Shown here: positions 25,429 through 34,518 of the stretch, piece by piece | How the letters are laid out: the number at the start of each line of letters is the position of its first letter | How positions within the stretch are numbered: position 1 is the first letter of the stretch | Assembly: GCF_001423085.1 (NCBI RefSeq) | Contig: NZ_LMNU01000005.1 | Location: forward strand, 51,256 to 115,255 | Origin: Methylobacterium sp. Leaf125 | Lineage (GTDB): Bacteria; Pseudomonadota; Alphaproteobacteria; Rhizobiales; Beijerinckiaceae | Length of the DNA stretch: 64,000 nt | Direction: 5' to 3' | Notes under the pieces: model-generated | The model's input: the letters and a program-made list of their open reading frames with translations, nothing else | Told to the model about the DNA's origin: nothing | Database searches by the model: none | Translations under genes and position numbers: made by a program

Positions 25429-26910
25429 ATGCCGCGCACGTCCCTCATGCCGCGCACCCTCCTTCTGCTCGTTCCGCTGCTGACCGCGACGCTCGCCGCC
25501 GCGCCTGCCACGGCGCAGATGATGAAGTCGCCGGCGGTCCCCGAGCCAGGCACGCCCGACAAGGTCGTCCCCCTCGCCAAGGGCCAGGTGCAGCTCTCCT
25601 TCGCTCCCGTGGTGAAGCGGGCCGCCCCCTCCGTGGTGAACGTCTACGCCTCGCACGTGGACACGCGGGGCCAGAGCCGCAGCGCCATGGACGAGTTCAT
25701 GCGGCGCTTCTTCGGCGACAATGGCGGGGGCCGCGGGCGCGGCGGCGCGCCGGGCGAACGCGCCCAGAAGTCCCTCGGCTCCGGGGTGATCGTCGATGAA
25801 TCCGGCCTCGTCATCACCAACAACCACGTCATCGAGAACATGAACGAGGTGCGCATCGCGCTCGCCGACCGGCGCGAGTTCGAGGCCACCATCGTGCTGC
25901 GCGACCCCCGCACCGATCTCGCCGTGGTCAAGATCAAGAGCCCGTCCGGCGGGCTGATCCCGATGGCCTTCGGCGATTCCGAGTCCCTCGAGGTCGGCGA
26001 CTTCGTGATGGCGATCGGCAACCCGTTCGGGGTCGGCCAGACGGTGACGCAGGGCATCGTCTCGGCGCTGGCGCGCACGCAGGTCGGCTCCTCCGACTAC
26101 CAGTTCTTCATCCAGACCGATGCGGCCATCAATCCGGGCAATTCCGGTGGTGCCCTGGTCAACCTCCAGGGCCAGTTGGTCGGGATCAACACCGCGATCT
26201 ACTCGCAATCGGGCGGCAGCCACGGCATCGGCTTCGCCATTCCCGCCAGCATGGTCCGCGCCGTGGTGGAGACCGCCAAGGGTGGAGCCACCGCCGTGCG
26301 GCGCCCCTGGCTCGGCGCGCGCGTGCAGAGCGTGACGCCCGATATCGCCGAGAGCATGGGCCTCGATCATCCCACCGGCGTGCTGGTGGCCAGCCTCCAG
26401 GCCAAGAGCCCGGCGGAGGAGGCCGGCCTCAAGCGCGGCGACCTCATCCTCACGGTGGACGGCAAGAGCGTCGACGATCCGGAAGCCTTCGGCTACCGCT
26501 TCGCCCTGAAGGGGCTCAGCGGCCAGACCCAGTTCGGCATCCTGCGCGGCACCGGGCGCTCCACCGTCTCGGTGAAGCTCAGCCCCGCGCCGGAGACGCG
26601 TCCGCGCGAGACCCTCAAGGTGCGGACCCGCTCGCCCTTCCTGGGCGCCACCCTGATGAACACGTCACCCGCCGTGGCGGAGGAGCTGCAGGCCGATTTC
26701 CCCGCGGACGGCGTCGCCGTCGCCAGCGTCGACGAGGGCTCGATCGCCGCGCGGGCCGGCCTGCAGAAGGGCGACATGATCGTGGCCATCAACGGCCTGC
26801 CCGTCGCCACCACGAAGGACCTCGAGCGGATCACCCGCAACAGCCTCAACATGTGGGAGGTCTCGATCAACCGCGGCGGCGAGGTCATGACCTCAATGTT
26901 CGGGGGCTAG
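25429..26910 (+). CDS. degP: Periplasmic serine protease, DegP/HtrA (Do) family
   Basis: A 493-residue protease with a signal peptide (hydrophobic LLLLVPLLTATLAAAPATA, cleavage near residue 30). The trypsin-like domain has triad His133 (ITNNHVIEN), Asp163 (DPRTDLAVVKI) and Ser239 (NPGNSGGAL). Two PDZ domains follow (about 290-380 and 400-490). It degrades or refolds damaged periplasmic proteins. A Gly/Arg-rich loop (GDNGGGRGRGGAPGERAQ) precedes the catalytic core. The frame is open upstream of 25429, but that ATG starts the signal peptide; ATG at 25447 is an alternative. The gene is alone on this strand before the EndoU module. Confidence 0.92.
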   Translation: MPRTSLMPRTLLLLVPLLTATLAAAPATAQMMKSPAVPEPGTPDKVVPLAKGQVQLSFAPVVKRAAPSVVNVYASHVDTRGQSRSAMDEFMRRFFGDNGGGRGRGGAPGERAQKSLGSGVIVDESGLVITNNHVIENMNEVRIALADRREFEATIVLRDPRTDLAVVKIKSPSGGLIPMAFGDSESLEVGDFVMAIGNPFGVGQTVTQGIVSALARTQVGSSDYQFFIQTDAAINPGNSGGALVNLQGQLVGINTAIYSQSGGSHGIGFAIPASMVRAVVETAKGGATAVRRPWLGARVQSVTPDIAESMGLDHPTGVLVASLQAKSPAEEAGLKRGDLILTVDGKSVDDPEAFGYRFALKGLSGQTQFGILRGTGRSTVSVKLSPAPETRPRETLKVRTRSPFLGATLMNTSPAVAEELQADFPADGVAVASVDEGSIAARAGLQKGDMIVAINGLPVATTKDLERITRNSLNMWEVSINRGGEVMTSMFGG

Positions 26911-27014
26911 CACGTCCGAAGCGCATCGCCTCACGCCAGCCGCTTGCCTCGGCGTGCGCAAGACGCTAATCACAACCGAAAGTTGAGATCGGTGCGTCGC
27001 GTCTCGGACGCCGG

Positions 27015-27326
27015 ATGCCGGAGATGGGCGTGTCACTCAGGCTGCCCTCGAACGTCACGGCGGAACGCGCCGCTCATATCCTCCACGGGGACACGAACGG
27101 GGGCGGCCACTCACCGCGAACCGGACATCCCGGAAAGTCGCACTTTCCAGGCTCATGGTCGGATCAGACGATCCTTGATAGGATTTCCGAGATCGCTCTG
27201 GATCCGACGCTTCCCAAGCGGCCGAGTTACCAGGGCCGCCTGATCGTCGAAGGGGTGCAATCGGGTGTTCAGGTCAGGGTGGTCGTCGACCGGAACGGCC
27301 GGGTCATCACGGGATTTCCTCTCTAG
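27015..27326 (+). CDS. Stand-alone EndoU nuclease toxin domain
   Basis: A 103-residue protein that is almost exactly a bacterial EndoU (PF14436-type) ribonuclease domain. It has HILHGD with His21 and His24, GGGH with His32, the GKSHFPGSWSDQTILDRI segment, the GRLIVEGVQSGVQVRVVVD hairpin, and the terminal VITGFPL strand with a candidate catalytic Thr99. EndoU domains are usually C-terminal warheads of CdiA, MafB or other polymorphic toxins. Here an in-frame stop at 26967 rules out an N-terminal delivery domain. Base composition is less GC-rich than in the neighbours. ATG at 27024 is an alternative start. Activity and toxicity are inferred from the family. Confidence 0.8.
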   Translation: MPEMGVSLRLPSNVTAERAAHILHGDTNGGGHSPRTGHPGKSHFPGSWSDQTILDRISEIALDPTLPKRPSYQGRLIVEGVQSGVQVRVVVDRNGRVITGFPL

Positions 27327-27344
27327 ACAGGTTGGTGCTCCGTC

Positions 27345-27644
27345 ATGAGCGACGCCCTTCAGCCAAAAGCCGCGATTCTCGCCCGGATCCTCCAGGCCAT
27401 CGAGAGCGAACTAAGCGACCACGATGCGACGGACATCCGCTCGTTCATCGCGGCGGGCGAGCTCGGTCTGGCGGCCGATACGCTCTTCTCGGCGATCGCC
27501 GCGCACGACATCAGGCTCCACGAGACGGTAATCGCGCAACTCGCCGCCGTGGAAGACCTCTACAACACCTTCGGCGACCTCGATCCCGAAGTGTCCGGGG
27601 AGGTGCTGCGGCACGACCAACGGCCATCGTCCCTTCGCCTGTAG
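27345..27644 (+). CDS. Probable MafI-type immunity protein for the EndoU toxin
   Basis: A 99-residue, helix-rich, acidic protein starting 18 bases after the EndoU stop. The central pattern IRSFIAAGELGLAADTLFSAIAAHDIRL (shown here in part: FIAAGELGLAADTL) resembles the gE.glAld.L core of MafI-family immunity proteins, which neutralise EndoU-type MafB toxins. Position and size fit an immunity gene. The assignment rests on pattern recall plus context. Confidence 0.65.
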   Translation: MSDALQPKAAILARILQAIESELSDHDATDIRSFIAAGELGLAADTLFSAIAAHDIRLHETVIAQLAAVEDLYNTFGDLDPEVSGEVLRHDQRPSSLRL

Positions 27645-27783
27645 TCGACCCTCATCAGAAGTCCGTTTCCAGCGGGTGTTTCGGACGAAGGCGGAGCACC
27701 GCGCAGCGACATGCGCCGGATCGTTGGTGACAGGTGCGAAGGCTCGGTTGCTAAGCGGCGTCACCCGCGTCTTTGATGCGCCG

Positions 27784-29100
27784 ATGTCCGATCTGTTCGC
27801 CTCGGCCGGCTTGGCAAACGCCGCCCCCCGCCCCCTCGCCGATGCCCTGCGTCCGAAAACCCTGGCGGAGGTCGTCGGGCAGGAGCACCTGACCGGGCCC
27901 GACGGGGCCCTGACCCGGCTCCTCAACGCCCGCTCCTTCGGCTCGCTGGTGTTCTGGGGGCCCCCGGGCACCGGCAAGACCACCGTGGCGCGGCTGCTGG
28001 CGCACGAGACCGACCTGCATTTCGAGCAGATCTCGGCGATCTTCTCAGGCATCGCCGAACTCCGGAAGGTGTTCGACGCAGCGCGCGGGCGCCGGGCCAT
28101 GGGGCGGGGCACCCTGCTCTTCGTCGACGAGATCCACCGCTTCAACCGGGCGCAGCTCGACGCCTTCCTGCCCGTGATGGAGGACGGCACGGTGACGCTG
28201 GTCGGCGCCACCACGGAGAACCCCTCCTTCGAGCTGAACGCCGCACTCCTGTCGCGCGCCCGCGTCCTCCTGTTCCGCGCGCTCGACGACGCGGCCATCG
28301 CCAAGCTGCTGCTGCGGGCGGAGGCCCTGACCGGGCAACCGCTTCCCCTCGACGTGGAGGCGCGGGGCGTTCTGGTCCGCATGGCCGACGGGGACGGGCG
28401 CGCCGCGCTGACCCTGGCCGAGGAGGTCTGGCGCTCGGCCAAGCCCGGCGAGATCTTCGATGCCGAACAGCTGCAGGCGATCATCCAGCGGCGGGCGCCG
28501 ATCTACGACAAGTCCCAGGAGGGGCACTACAACCTCATCAGCGCCCTGCATAAGACGGTGCGCGGCTCCGACCCGGACGCGGCGCTCTACTATCTCTGCC
28601 GGATGCTCGATGGCGGCGAGGACCGCCTGTTCATCGCCCGCCGCCTCGTGCGCATGGCGGTGGAGGATATCGGGCTGGCCGACCCGCAGGCCCTGGTGGT
28701 GGCGACCGCCGCCAAGGACGCCTTCGACTTCCTCGGCTCGCCGGAGGGGGAACTGGCGCTCGCCCAGGTGACGGTCTACCTCGCCTGCGCCCCGAAATCG
28801 AACGCGGTCTACAACGCCTACAAGGCCGCGACGCGGATCGCGAAGGAACACGGCTCGCTGCCGCCGCCCCGCACCATCCTCAACGGCTCGACGAAGCTGA
28901 TGCGGAAGATCGGCTACGGCGAGGGCTATCGCTACGATCACGACGAGCCCGACGCCTTCTCGGGCCAGGATTACTGGCCGGAAAAGCTCGGGCGCCAGCG
29001 TTTCTACGCGCCCACGGATCGCGGCATGGAGCAGCGCTACACCGAGCGGCTGGCCCATTGGGAGGCCTTGCGTCGGCAGCGACGCACCGACGAGGCCTGA
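27784..29100 (+). CDS. rarA: Replication-associated recombination protein A (RarA/MgsA)
   Basis: A 438-residue AAA+ ATPase related to clamp loaders. It starts MSDLFASAG and has PLADALRPKTLAEVVGQEHL, Walker A GPPGTGKT at 59-66, LLFVDEIHRFNRAQ as Walker B, the sensor region VGATTENPSFELN, and the RarA C-terminal tetramerisation region (HGSLPPPRTILNGST, GYRYDHDEPDAFSGQDYWP). It acts at stalled replication forks. An upstream in-frame extension to 27676 is unlikely to be translated. It is not obviously cotranscribed with the toxin-immunity pair, from which it is separated by 139 bases. Confidence 0.93.
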   Translation: MSDLFASAGLANAAPRPLADALRPKTLAEVVGQEHLTGPDGALTRLLNARSFGSLVFWGPPGTGKTTVARLLAHETDLHFEQISAIFSGIAELRKVFDAARGRRAMGRGTLLFVDEIHRFNRAQLDAFLPVMEDGTVTLVGATTENPSFELNAALLSRARVLLFRALDDAAIAKLLLRAEALTGQPLPLDVEARGVLVRMADGDGRAALTLAEEVWRSAKPGEIFDAEQLQAIIQRRAPIYDKSQEGHYNLISALHKTVRGSDPDAALYYLCRMLDGGEDRLFIARRLVRMAVEDIGLADPQALVVATAAKDAFDFLGSPEGELALAQVTVYLACAPKSNAVYNAYKAATRIAKEHGSLPPPRTILNGSTKLMRKIGYGEGYRYDHDEPDAFSGQDYWPEKLGRQRFYAPTDRGMEQRYTERLAHWEALRRQRRTDEA

Positions 29101-29155
29101 CCCTCCCGTCCCGCCCGCCGAAGGTTCGCGAACCGCGCGCGCCGGCGGCGGGCGC

Positions 29156-29527
29156 CTAGTCGTCCGCGCCGAGGCGGAGATGAAAGCCGTCCCGGATGGC
29201 GCTCGGGACCGGTCCGGTGAACTCCGCCGCCTCGCCCAGGCGCAAGGCGAAGGCCGCCTCGTTGGTCAGGAGCGGCTTCGCGGCGACGGGGGGCATCGCC
29301 TGCGCCAGACAGGTGCCGAGGCCGATGGCCGCGGCGACCTGCGCGCCGATCCAGGGAAGGAGCTTGCGGAGGAGGGGATTGGGCTGCGACCCGGTCGTGG
29401 TTGCGTCCAGATTCGCCGGTGGCGTGACCAAGGTCGCCCCGGGGACCACGCCGTTCGGCGCCAGCGGGAATTCGCTGAAGTCGAACACAGCGGAGTCGTG
29501 GCTCTGTGGAAAGGGCAAGGTATCCAT
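29156..29527 (-). CDS. Hypothetical protein with one membrane segment
   Basis: A 123-residue protein, MDTLPFPQSHDSAVFDFSEF, followed by a Pro/Thr-rich part and a single hydrophobic stretch around residues 55-78 (LLPWIGAQVAAAIGLGTCLAQA), then a soluble C-terminus (AAFALRLGEAAEFTGPVP). No family is recognised. Codon use is GC-biased like its neighbours, which supports a real gene. It is convergent with rarA. Confidence 0.55.
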   Translation of the reverse strand: MDTLPFPQSHDSAVFDFSEFPLAPNGVVPGATLVTPPANLDATTTGSQPNPLLRKLLPWIGAQVAAAIGLGTCLAQAMPPVAAKPLLTNEAAFALRLGEAAEFTGPVPSAIRDGFHLRLGADD

Positions 29528-29846
29528 ATCGCTCAGACTGGATCGATTCCGCTAACATCGTCTTAACTGCTTCGACCCGCGGCGAATCTGCACCGGCGCG
29601 CAAGAAAGCAAATCTCGCGAGGGACAAGTCTTGCGAGGACCAAGTCTTGCGGGGTGTGCGCTGCCCAGCGCCGGTCGGGCTTCGGGACGACCCGATCGCG
29701 CGCGCCGGCCTTGCAACCTGGGGGCCGCCATGGTGGGATTCGCGCCGCGGGCCGTCCGGCGCGTGACGCCCCAGACCCGTTTTCCCGCGGCCGGCCGGCA
29801 CCGTGTCGTGCCCGCGCCGCGATCCGACAGGACCCTTCGAGCCAGC

Positions 29847-31349
29847 ATGCAGGCCTACGCGATCCTCTCCGCCCGCTTCGCGCGCCTCGGCGCCCTCGGT
29901 GACGCCGCAGGGCTTCTCCACTGGGACCGCCAGACGCTGATGCCCGCCGGGGCGGCCGACATGCGGGCCGAGCAGCTCGCGCACCTCGCGGTCATCGGCC
30001 ACGAGATCCTGACGGCCGCGGAGACCGGCGACCTGATCGCCCGGTCCCTCGACGACGCCGCGAGCCTCGGGCCGTGGGAACGGGCGAACCTGCGTGAGAT
30101 GCGCCGGGCCTATCTCCACGCCGCCGCGGTCCCGGCCGATCTCGTCGCCGCGAGCTCGAAAGCGTCCTCGCACTCGGGCATGATCTGGCGCGAGGCGCGG
30201 GCGCGCGCCGATTTCGCGATGCTGGCGCCGGCACTGGGCGAGACCCTGCGCCTGCAGCGGGAGGTCGGCGTGGCGAAGGGCTCCGCCCTCGGCCTCGATC
30301 CGTACGATGCCCTCCTCGACGGCTACGATCCCGGGATGCGCCGCGGGACGATCGACCCGCTGTTCGCCCAGCTGCGCGCCGCGTTGCCGGACCTGATCGC
30401 GGCGGCCCACGCGCGCCAGGCGCGGGAGCCGGCCCCGCTGCCGCTGACCGGCCCATTTCCGGTGGCGGGTCAGAGGGCGGTCGGCGAACGGCTGATGCGC
30501 GCCGTCGGCTTCGATTTCGAGCGGGGCAGGCTCGATGTCAGCCTTCACCCCTTCTGCGGCGGCGCCACGGACGATGTGCGGATCACCACCCGCTACGATG
30601 ACGCCGATGCCACCAGCGCCCTGATGGGCGTGCTGCACGAGACCGGCCACGCCCTCTACGAACAGGGCCTGCCCGCCGCGTGGCATCACCAGCCGGTGGG
30701 GACCGCCCGCGGCATGACCCTGCATGAGAGCCAGTCGCTGCTAGTGGAGATGCAGGCCTGTCGCTCGGAGGCGTTCTGCGCCTATCTCGCGCCGATCCTG
30801 GCGGAGACCTTCGGCCGGGAAGGCCCCGCCTGGAGCGCCCGGAACCTGTACCGGTGCTACACGCGGGTGGCGCCGGGCTTCATCCGGGTGGATGCGGACG
30901 AGGTCACCTATCCGGCCCACATCCTCCTGCGCTACGCCCTCGAGACCGCGATGATCGCGGGCGATCTCGCCGTCTCCGACCTGCCCGGCGCCTTCAACGA
31001 CGGCCTGCACGATCTCCTCGGCCTCACCGTCCCCGACGACCGGCAGGGCTGCCTCCAGGACATCCACTGGCCGAGCGGAAGCTTCGGCTACTTCCCGACC
31101 TACACCCTCGGCGCGATGGCGGCGGCGCAGCTGTTCCGCGCGGCGCGGGAACAGGTGCCGAGCGTCCCGGCCGATCTGACCCGCGGCGATTTCACGGCCC
31201 TGCGCGGTTGGCTGCGCGACGCCGTCCACGCCCGCGGCTCCCTGCTCGAGACCGATGACCTGCTCACCGCCGCCACCGGCAAACCCCTCGGCGCGCAAGA
31301 CTTCATGGATCACCTGCGGCTCCGGTATCTCGGCGAGGGGGCGGTCTGA
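29847..31349 (+). CDS. M32 family metallocarboxypeptidase (Taq type)
   Basis: A 500-residue zinc carboxypeptidase. Family features are the N-terminal helical lid with LLHWDRQTLMPAGAADMRAEQ, the zinc motif HETGH at 264-268 in GVLHETGHALYEQGLP, the following GMTLHESQSLLVEMQ carrying the third zinc ligand, and the C-terminal DIHWPSGSFGYFPTYTLG. It removes C-terminal residues from peptides in the cytoplasm. The frame is open 216 bases upstream, but ATG at 29847 gives the family start. Confidence 0.92.
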   Translation: MQAYAILSARFARLGALGDAAGLLHWDRQTLMPAGAADMRAEQLAHLAVIGHEILTAAETGDLIARSLDDAASLGPWERANLREMRRAYLHAAAVPADLVAASSKASSHSGMIWREARARADFAMLAPALGETLRLQREVGVAKGSALGLDPYDALLDGYDPGMRRGTIDPLFAQLRAALPDLIAAAHARQAREPAPLPLTGPFPVAGQRAVGERLMRAVGFDFERGRLDVSLHPFCGGATDDVRITTRYDDADATSALMGVLHETGHALYEQGLPAAWHHQPVGTARGMTLHESQSLLVEMQACRSEAFCAYLAPILAETFGREGPAWSARNLYRCYTRVAPGFIRVDADEVTYPAHILLRYALETAMIAGDLAVSDLPGAFNDGLHDLLGLTVPDDRQGCLQDIHWPSGSFGYFPTYTLGAMAAAQLFRAAREQVPSVPADLTRGDFTALRGWLRDAVHARGSLLETDDLLTAATGKPLGAQDFMDHLRLRYLGEGAV

Positions 31350-31548
31350 CGATCCGCACCGCCGCTGCGGGCTGCCCGAATGCGTGGCGATCTCGCGGGG
31401 GTCGAAAAGTCGCGCGGTCCAACCGTTGCAGCGCGCCGCGATCCGCCCCGGCCCGGGGCTCCGCGCGTGCAGGATGGTGGACCGGAAGCGGGTCAGCCTG
31501 TAGGCCGACGGCCCCTTACCTCAGCGGACCTGATGTCCGGAGATCCTC

Positions 31549-32796
31549 ATGGCGGCCTGCGGCCTCGATTTCGGCACCTCGAACACCACCCTTGGCCTCG
31601 TCACCGGACAGCGCCCGCAGCTCGTGCCCCTGGAGGGGCGCCACGTCACGATCCCCAGCGCGATCTTCTTCCCACCGGGGCAGGCGCCCTTCGTCGGTCG
31701 TGCCGCCATGGCCGAGTACCTCGAGGGCACGCCGGGCCGGTTGATGCGGAGCCTCAAGTCGGTGCTGGGCTCGTCCCTCCTGGAGGAGACGACCCCGGTC
31801 GGGCGCGAGCGCATCAAGTTCCGCGACGTCATCGCGCGCTACCTCGCAGCCGTGAAGACGCGGGCGGAGGCTGAGGCGGGCCGCGCCCTCGACACGGTCG
31901 TCCACGGCCGGCCGGTTCACTTCGTCGACGGCGATCCGGAGGGCGATGCCCGCGCCGAGGACGCCCTTCGCGCGATCGCCACCGGCATCGGATTCCGCCA
32001 CGTCTCGTTCCAATTCGAGCCGATCGCGGCCGCCCTCGATTACGAGCAGCAGGTCCGCGCGGAGGAGATCGCCCTCATCGCGGATATCGGCGGTGGCACG
32101 TCGGACTTCTCCATCGTGCGCCTCTCGCCGGAGCGTCATGCGCGGCCCGATCGCAGCGGCGATATCCTGGCCAACGATGGGGTGCGCATCGGCGGGACCG
32201 ACTTCGACCGCCGGTTGAGCCTCGGCACGGTGATGCCGCTGCTCGGCCTCGGCAGCCCGATGACGCGGGGCGATATCGATGTCCCCACGGGCTATTTCCA
32301 CGACCTCGCCACCTGGTCGAGCATCAACCGGCTCTACAATGCCAAGACCCTGCGCGAGATCGAGGAGGTTCGCCGCGACGCGCAGCGTCCCGACCTGCTG
32401 GCGCGGCTGCACACCGTCGTCGAAGCCGAGCGCGGGCATTCCCTGGCGATGGAGGTGGAAGGCGCCAAGATCGCGACCTCGGAAGCGGGCCAGGGCCGGA
32501 TCGACCTGGACTGGGTCGAGGCGGGCCTCGAGGCCGAGATCGACCGGCAGGGCCTCATGGTCCAGACGGACGCGCTCGCGCGACGGATCGCCGAGCGGAT
32601 CGAAAGGTGCCTCGCGCAGGCCGGCCTGACGGCCGACCGGATCGACGCCCTGTTCCTCACCGGGGGCTCCACCGGCCTGCCGCATGTCCGCGCCGCCCTG
32701 ACCGCCGGCGTCCCGAACGCCCGGGTGGTCGATGGCGACACCTTCGGCTCCGTGGGCACCGGGCTGACCCTCGAAGCGGCGCGACGCGCAGCCTGA
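31549..32796 (+). CDS. yegD: Hsp70 family protein, YegD-like
   Basis: A 415-residue actin-fold ATPase with phosphate-1 LDFGTSNTTLGL, phosphate-2 ADIGGGTSDFSIV and adenosine LTGGSTGLPHV motifs. It lacks the substrate-binding and lid domains of DnaK, as in E. coli YegD. The role of YegD-like proteins is not defined; a chaperone-like or regulatory ATPase is assumed. The start at 31549 comes 9 bases after ggagatcctc. Between the M32 gene and this start lie about 200 bases with no convincing gene. Confidence 0.88.
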   Translation: MAACGLDFGTSNTTLGLVTGQRPQLVPLEGRHVTIPSAIFFPPGQAPFVGRAAMAEYLEGTPGRLMRSLKSVLGSSLLEETTPVGRERIKFRDVIARYLAAVKTRAEAEAGRALDTVVHGRPVHFVDGDPEGDARAEDALRAIATGIGFRHVSFQFEPIAAALDYEQQVRAEEIALIADIGGGTSDFSIVRLSPERHARPDRSGDILANDGVRIGGTDFDRRLSLGTVMPLLGLGSPMTRGDIDVPTGYFHDLATWSSINRLYNAKTLREIEEVRRDAQRPDLLARLHTVVEAERGHSLAMEVEGAKIATSEAGQGRIDLDWVEAGLEAEIDRQGLMVQTDALARRIAERIERCLAQAGLTADRIDALFLTGGSTGLPHVRAALTAGVPNARVVDGDTFGSVGTGLTLEAARRAA

Positions 32797-32887
32797 CGCC
32801 GCCGGGAAGGGCCGAAACATCGGCGCGAACGGGCGACACGCGCCGTGCGCCCTTTGTGGTGGCGCCGTCGGGTGTTACGAGCACGCC

Positions 32888-34366
32888 ATGACCACACGAC
32901 CACCTTCACGCGGCGGCTCCGGGCGCAAGGGAGCCGGCAAAGGCCCGGGCGCCGGCACCGGGCGCGGCGCTGCTCCTGGCCGCCCCGGCCGGCCCGGCAA
33001 GCCAGGCGCCTTCAAGCGGCCGGACCGCGAGCGCACGGGGCCGCGCACCAGCGCCCTCGATGCCGCCCAGCGGGCAGCGCAGGCCCGCGGAGATGCCGCG
33101 GCCAAGCATGCGCCCTGGCGCCCCGGTCAGGAGGCCCGGGACCGCGAGACCGGGTCCCCTGACGGCTTCGAACGTGACGGCTTCGCGCAGGACGGCTTCG
33201 AGAAACCTGACGAAGCCCCCCGGCGTGCCCCGCGCACCCGCGCCGAGCGGCCGGCACCGGCCGGTGGCGCGCCGGCCCGTCGCCCGGGCGCGGGCCCGCG
33301 CGCGACCACGCCGGTGCCGGAGGGACCGACCCGGCGCGAGCAGCGCGCGGCCGCCTCCGCCACCCTGGCCTCCGGCGTCCAGACCCTCACGGTGGAGGAG
33401 GACGAGGCCGGGATGCGGATCGACCGCTTCCTCACCACGCGTTTTCCCCAGCTTCCGTTCACCCGCGTCCAGAGCATCGTGCGCAAGGGCGAACTCCGGG
33501 TCGACGGCAAGCGTGCCAAACCCAACGACCGGCTCGAGCCGGGCATGAGCGTGCGCGTGCCGCCGCTCAAGCTCGAGGCCCAGGGCGAGCGCCCCCGCTC
33601 GGCCGCGAAGGACGCCACCGACGCCGATTTCATCCGCTCGCTCATCCTCTACGAGGATGCCGAGATGATGATCCTGAACAAGCCCTTCGGCCTCGCGGTG
33701 CAGGGCGGCTCCGGCACCGTGCGCCACGTGGACGGTCTCCTGGAGGCGCTGACGGGCAAGGACGGCCAGAAGCCGCGCCTCGTACACCGCCTCGACAAGG
33801 ACACGGCGGGCTGCCTCATCGTGGCCAAGACGCGGCTGGCCGCCGCGACGCTGGCCAAGAGCTTCCGGTCGCGCTCGGCCCGCAAGGTCTACTGGGCCCT
33901 GACGGCCGGCGTGCCGCGGGTGGCGCAGGGCCGGATCTCGACCTACCTCGCGAAGGAGGAGCCCACGGACGCGGATGCGCGCATGCGGGTCGCCAAGCAC
34001 GGCGATGAGGGCGCCGCCCACGCCCTGACGTATTACGCCATGGTCGACAACGCGGCGCAGAAGCTGTCCTGGCTCTCCCTGAAGCCGGTGACCGGGCGCA
34101 CCCACCAGTTGCGCGCCCACGCCGCCCATATCGGGCACCCCATCGTGGGCGACCCGAAATATTTCAGCATCGAGAACTGGGAGCTGCCCGGCGGCATTCA
34201 GAACCGGTTGCACCTGCTCGCCCGCAGAATCGTGATCCCGCACCCGCGCACGGGCCAGCCCGTGGACGTCACGGCCCCGCTTCCGCCGCATATGGTGCAG
34301 AGCTGGAACCTGCTCGGGTTCGACGCGTCCCGCTACGATCCCATCGTGGAGGCGCCGGAAGCCTGA
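32888..34366 (+). CDS. RluA-family 23S rRNA pseudouridine synthase
   Basis: A 492-residue enzyme. Residues about 1-160 are a basic, Gly/Arg/Pro-rich disordered extension. An S4 RNA-binding domain follows (GMRIDRFLTTRFPQLPFTR, KGELRVDGKRAKPNDRL), and then the catalytic domain with the active-site Asp in LVHRLDKDTAG and the GRTHQLRAHAAHIGHPIVGD motif. The order S4 plus PSUS fits RluC/RluD-type enzymes. The long low-complexity N-terminus is unusual for the family (typically 310-330 residues) and includes a 15-bp tandem repeat. Confidence 0.9.
   Translation: MTTRPPSRGGSGRKGAGKGPGAGTGRGAAPGRPGRPGKPGAFKRPDRERTGPRTSALDAAQRAAQARGDAAAKHAPWRPGQEARDRETGSPDGFERDGFAQDGFEKPDEAPRRAPRTRAERPAPAGGAPARRPGAGPRATTPVPEGPTRREQRAAASATLASGVQTLTVEEDEAGMRIDRFLTTRFPQLPFTRVQSIVRKGELRVDGKRAKPNDRLEPGMSVRVPPLKLEAQGERPRSAAKDATDADFIRSLILYEDAEMMILNKPFGLAVQGGSGTVRHVDGLLEALTGKDGQKPRLVHRLDKDTAGCLIVAKTRLAAATLAKSFRSRSARKVYWALTAGVPRVAQGRISTYLAKEEPTDADARMRVAKHGDEGAAHALTYYAMVDNAAQKLSWLSLKPVTGRTHQLRAHAAHIGHPIVGDPKYFSIENWELPGGIQNRLHLLARRIVIPHPRTGQPVDVTAPLPPHMVQSWNLLGFDASRYDPIVEAPEA
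33161..33205 (+). repeat. 15-bp tandem repeat, three units, in RluA-type gene
   Basis: Three units beginning gacggcttcg with variable last five bases encode DGFER-DGFAQ-DGFEK in the disordered N-terminal extension. Confidence 0.8.
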
Positions 34367-34518
34367 GGCCCGCGCCCACCTCCGGGAGGTGCGGCACCTC
34401 GCCAGAGGACGAGGGGGAGGGCCGCCACGGTTGCACCTTGGCAAGCGCCCGCCTTACCTTATCCTCCTGATCCATCCCGGCGGGCGCGTTGCCACCGGCC
34501 AAGGACCGTCGCGCCACG

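Noticed and set aside
26944..27243. Overlapping frame at the EndoU locus that might be the toxin N-terminus
   Set aside because: It is in a different frame, Arg-rich and without domain; the EndoU domain is complete in its own frame.
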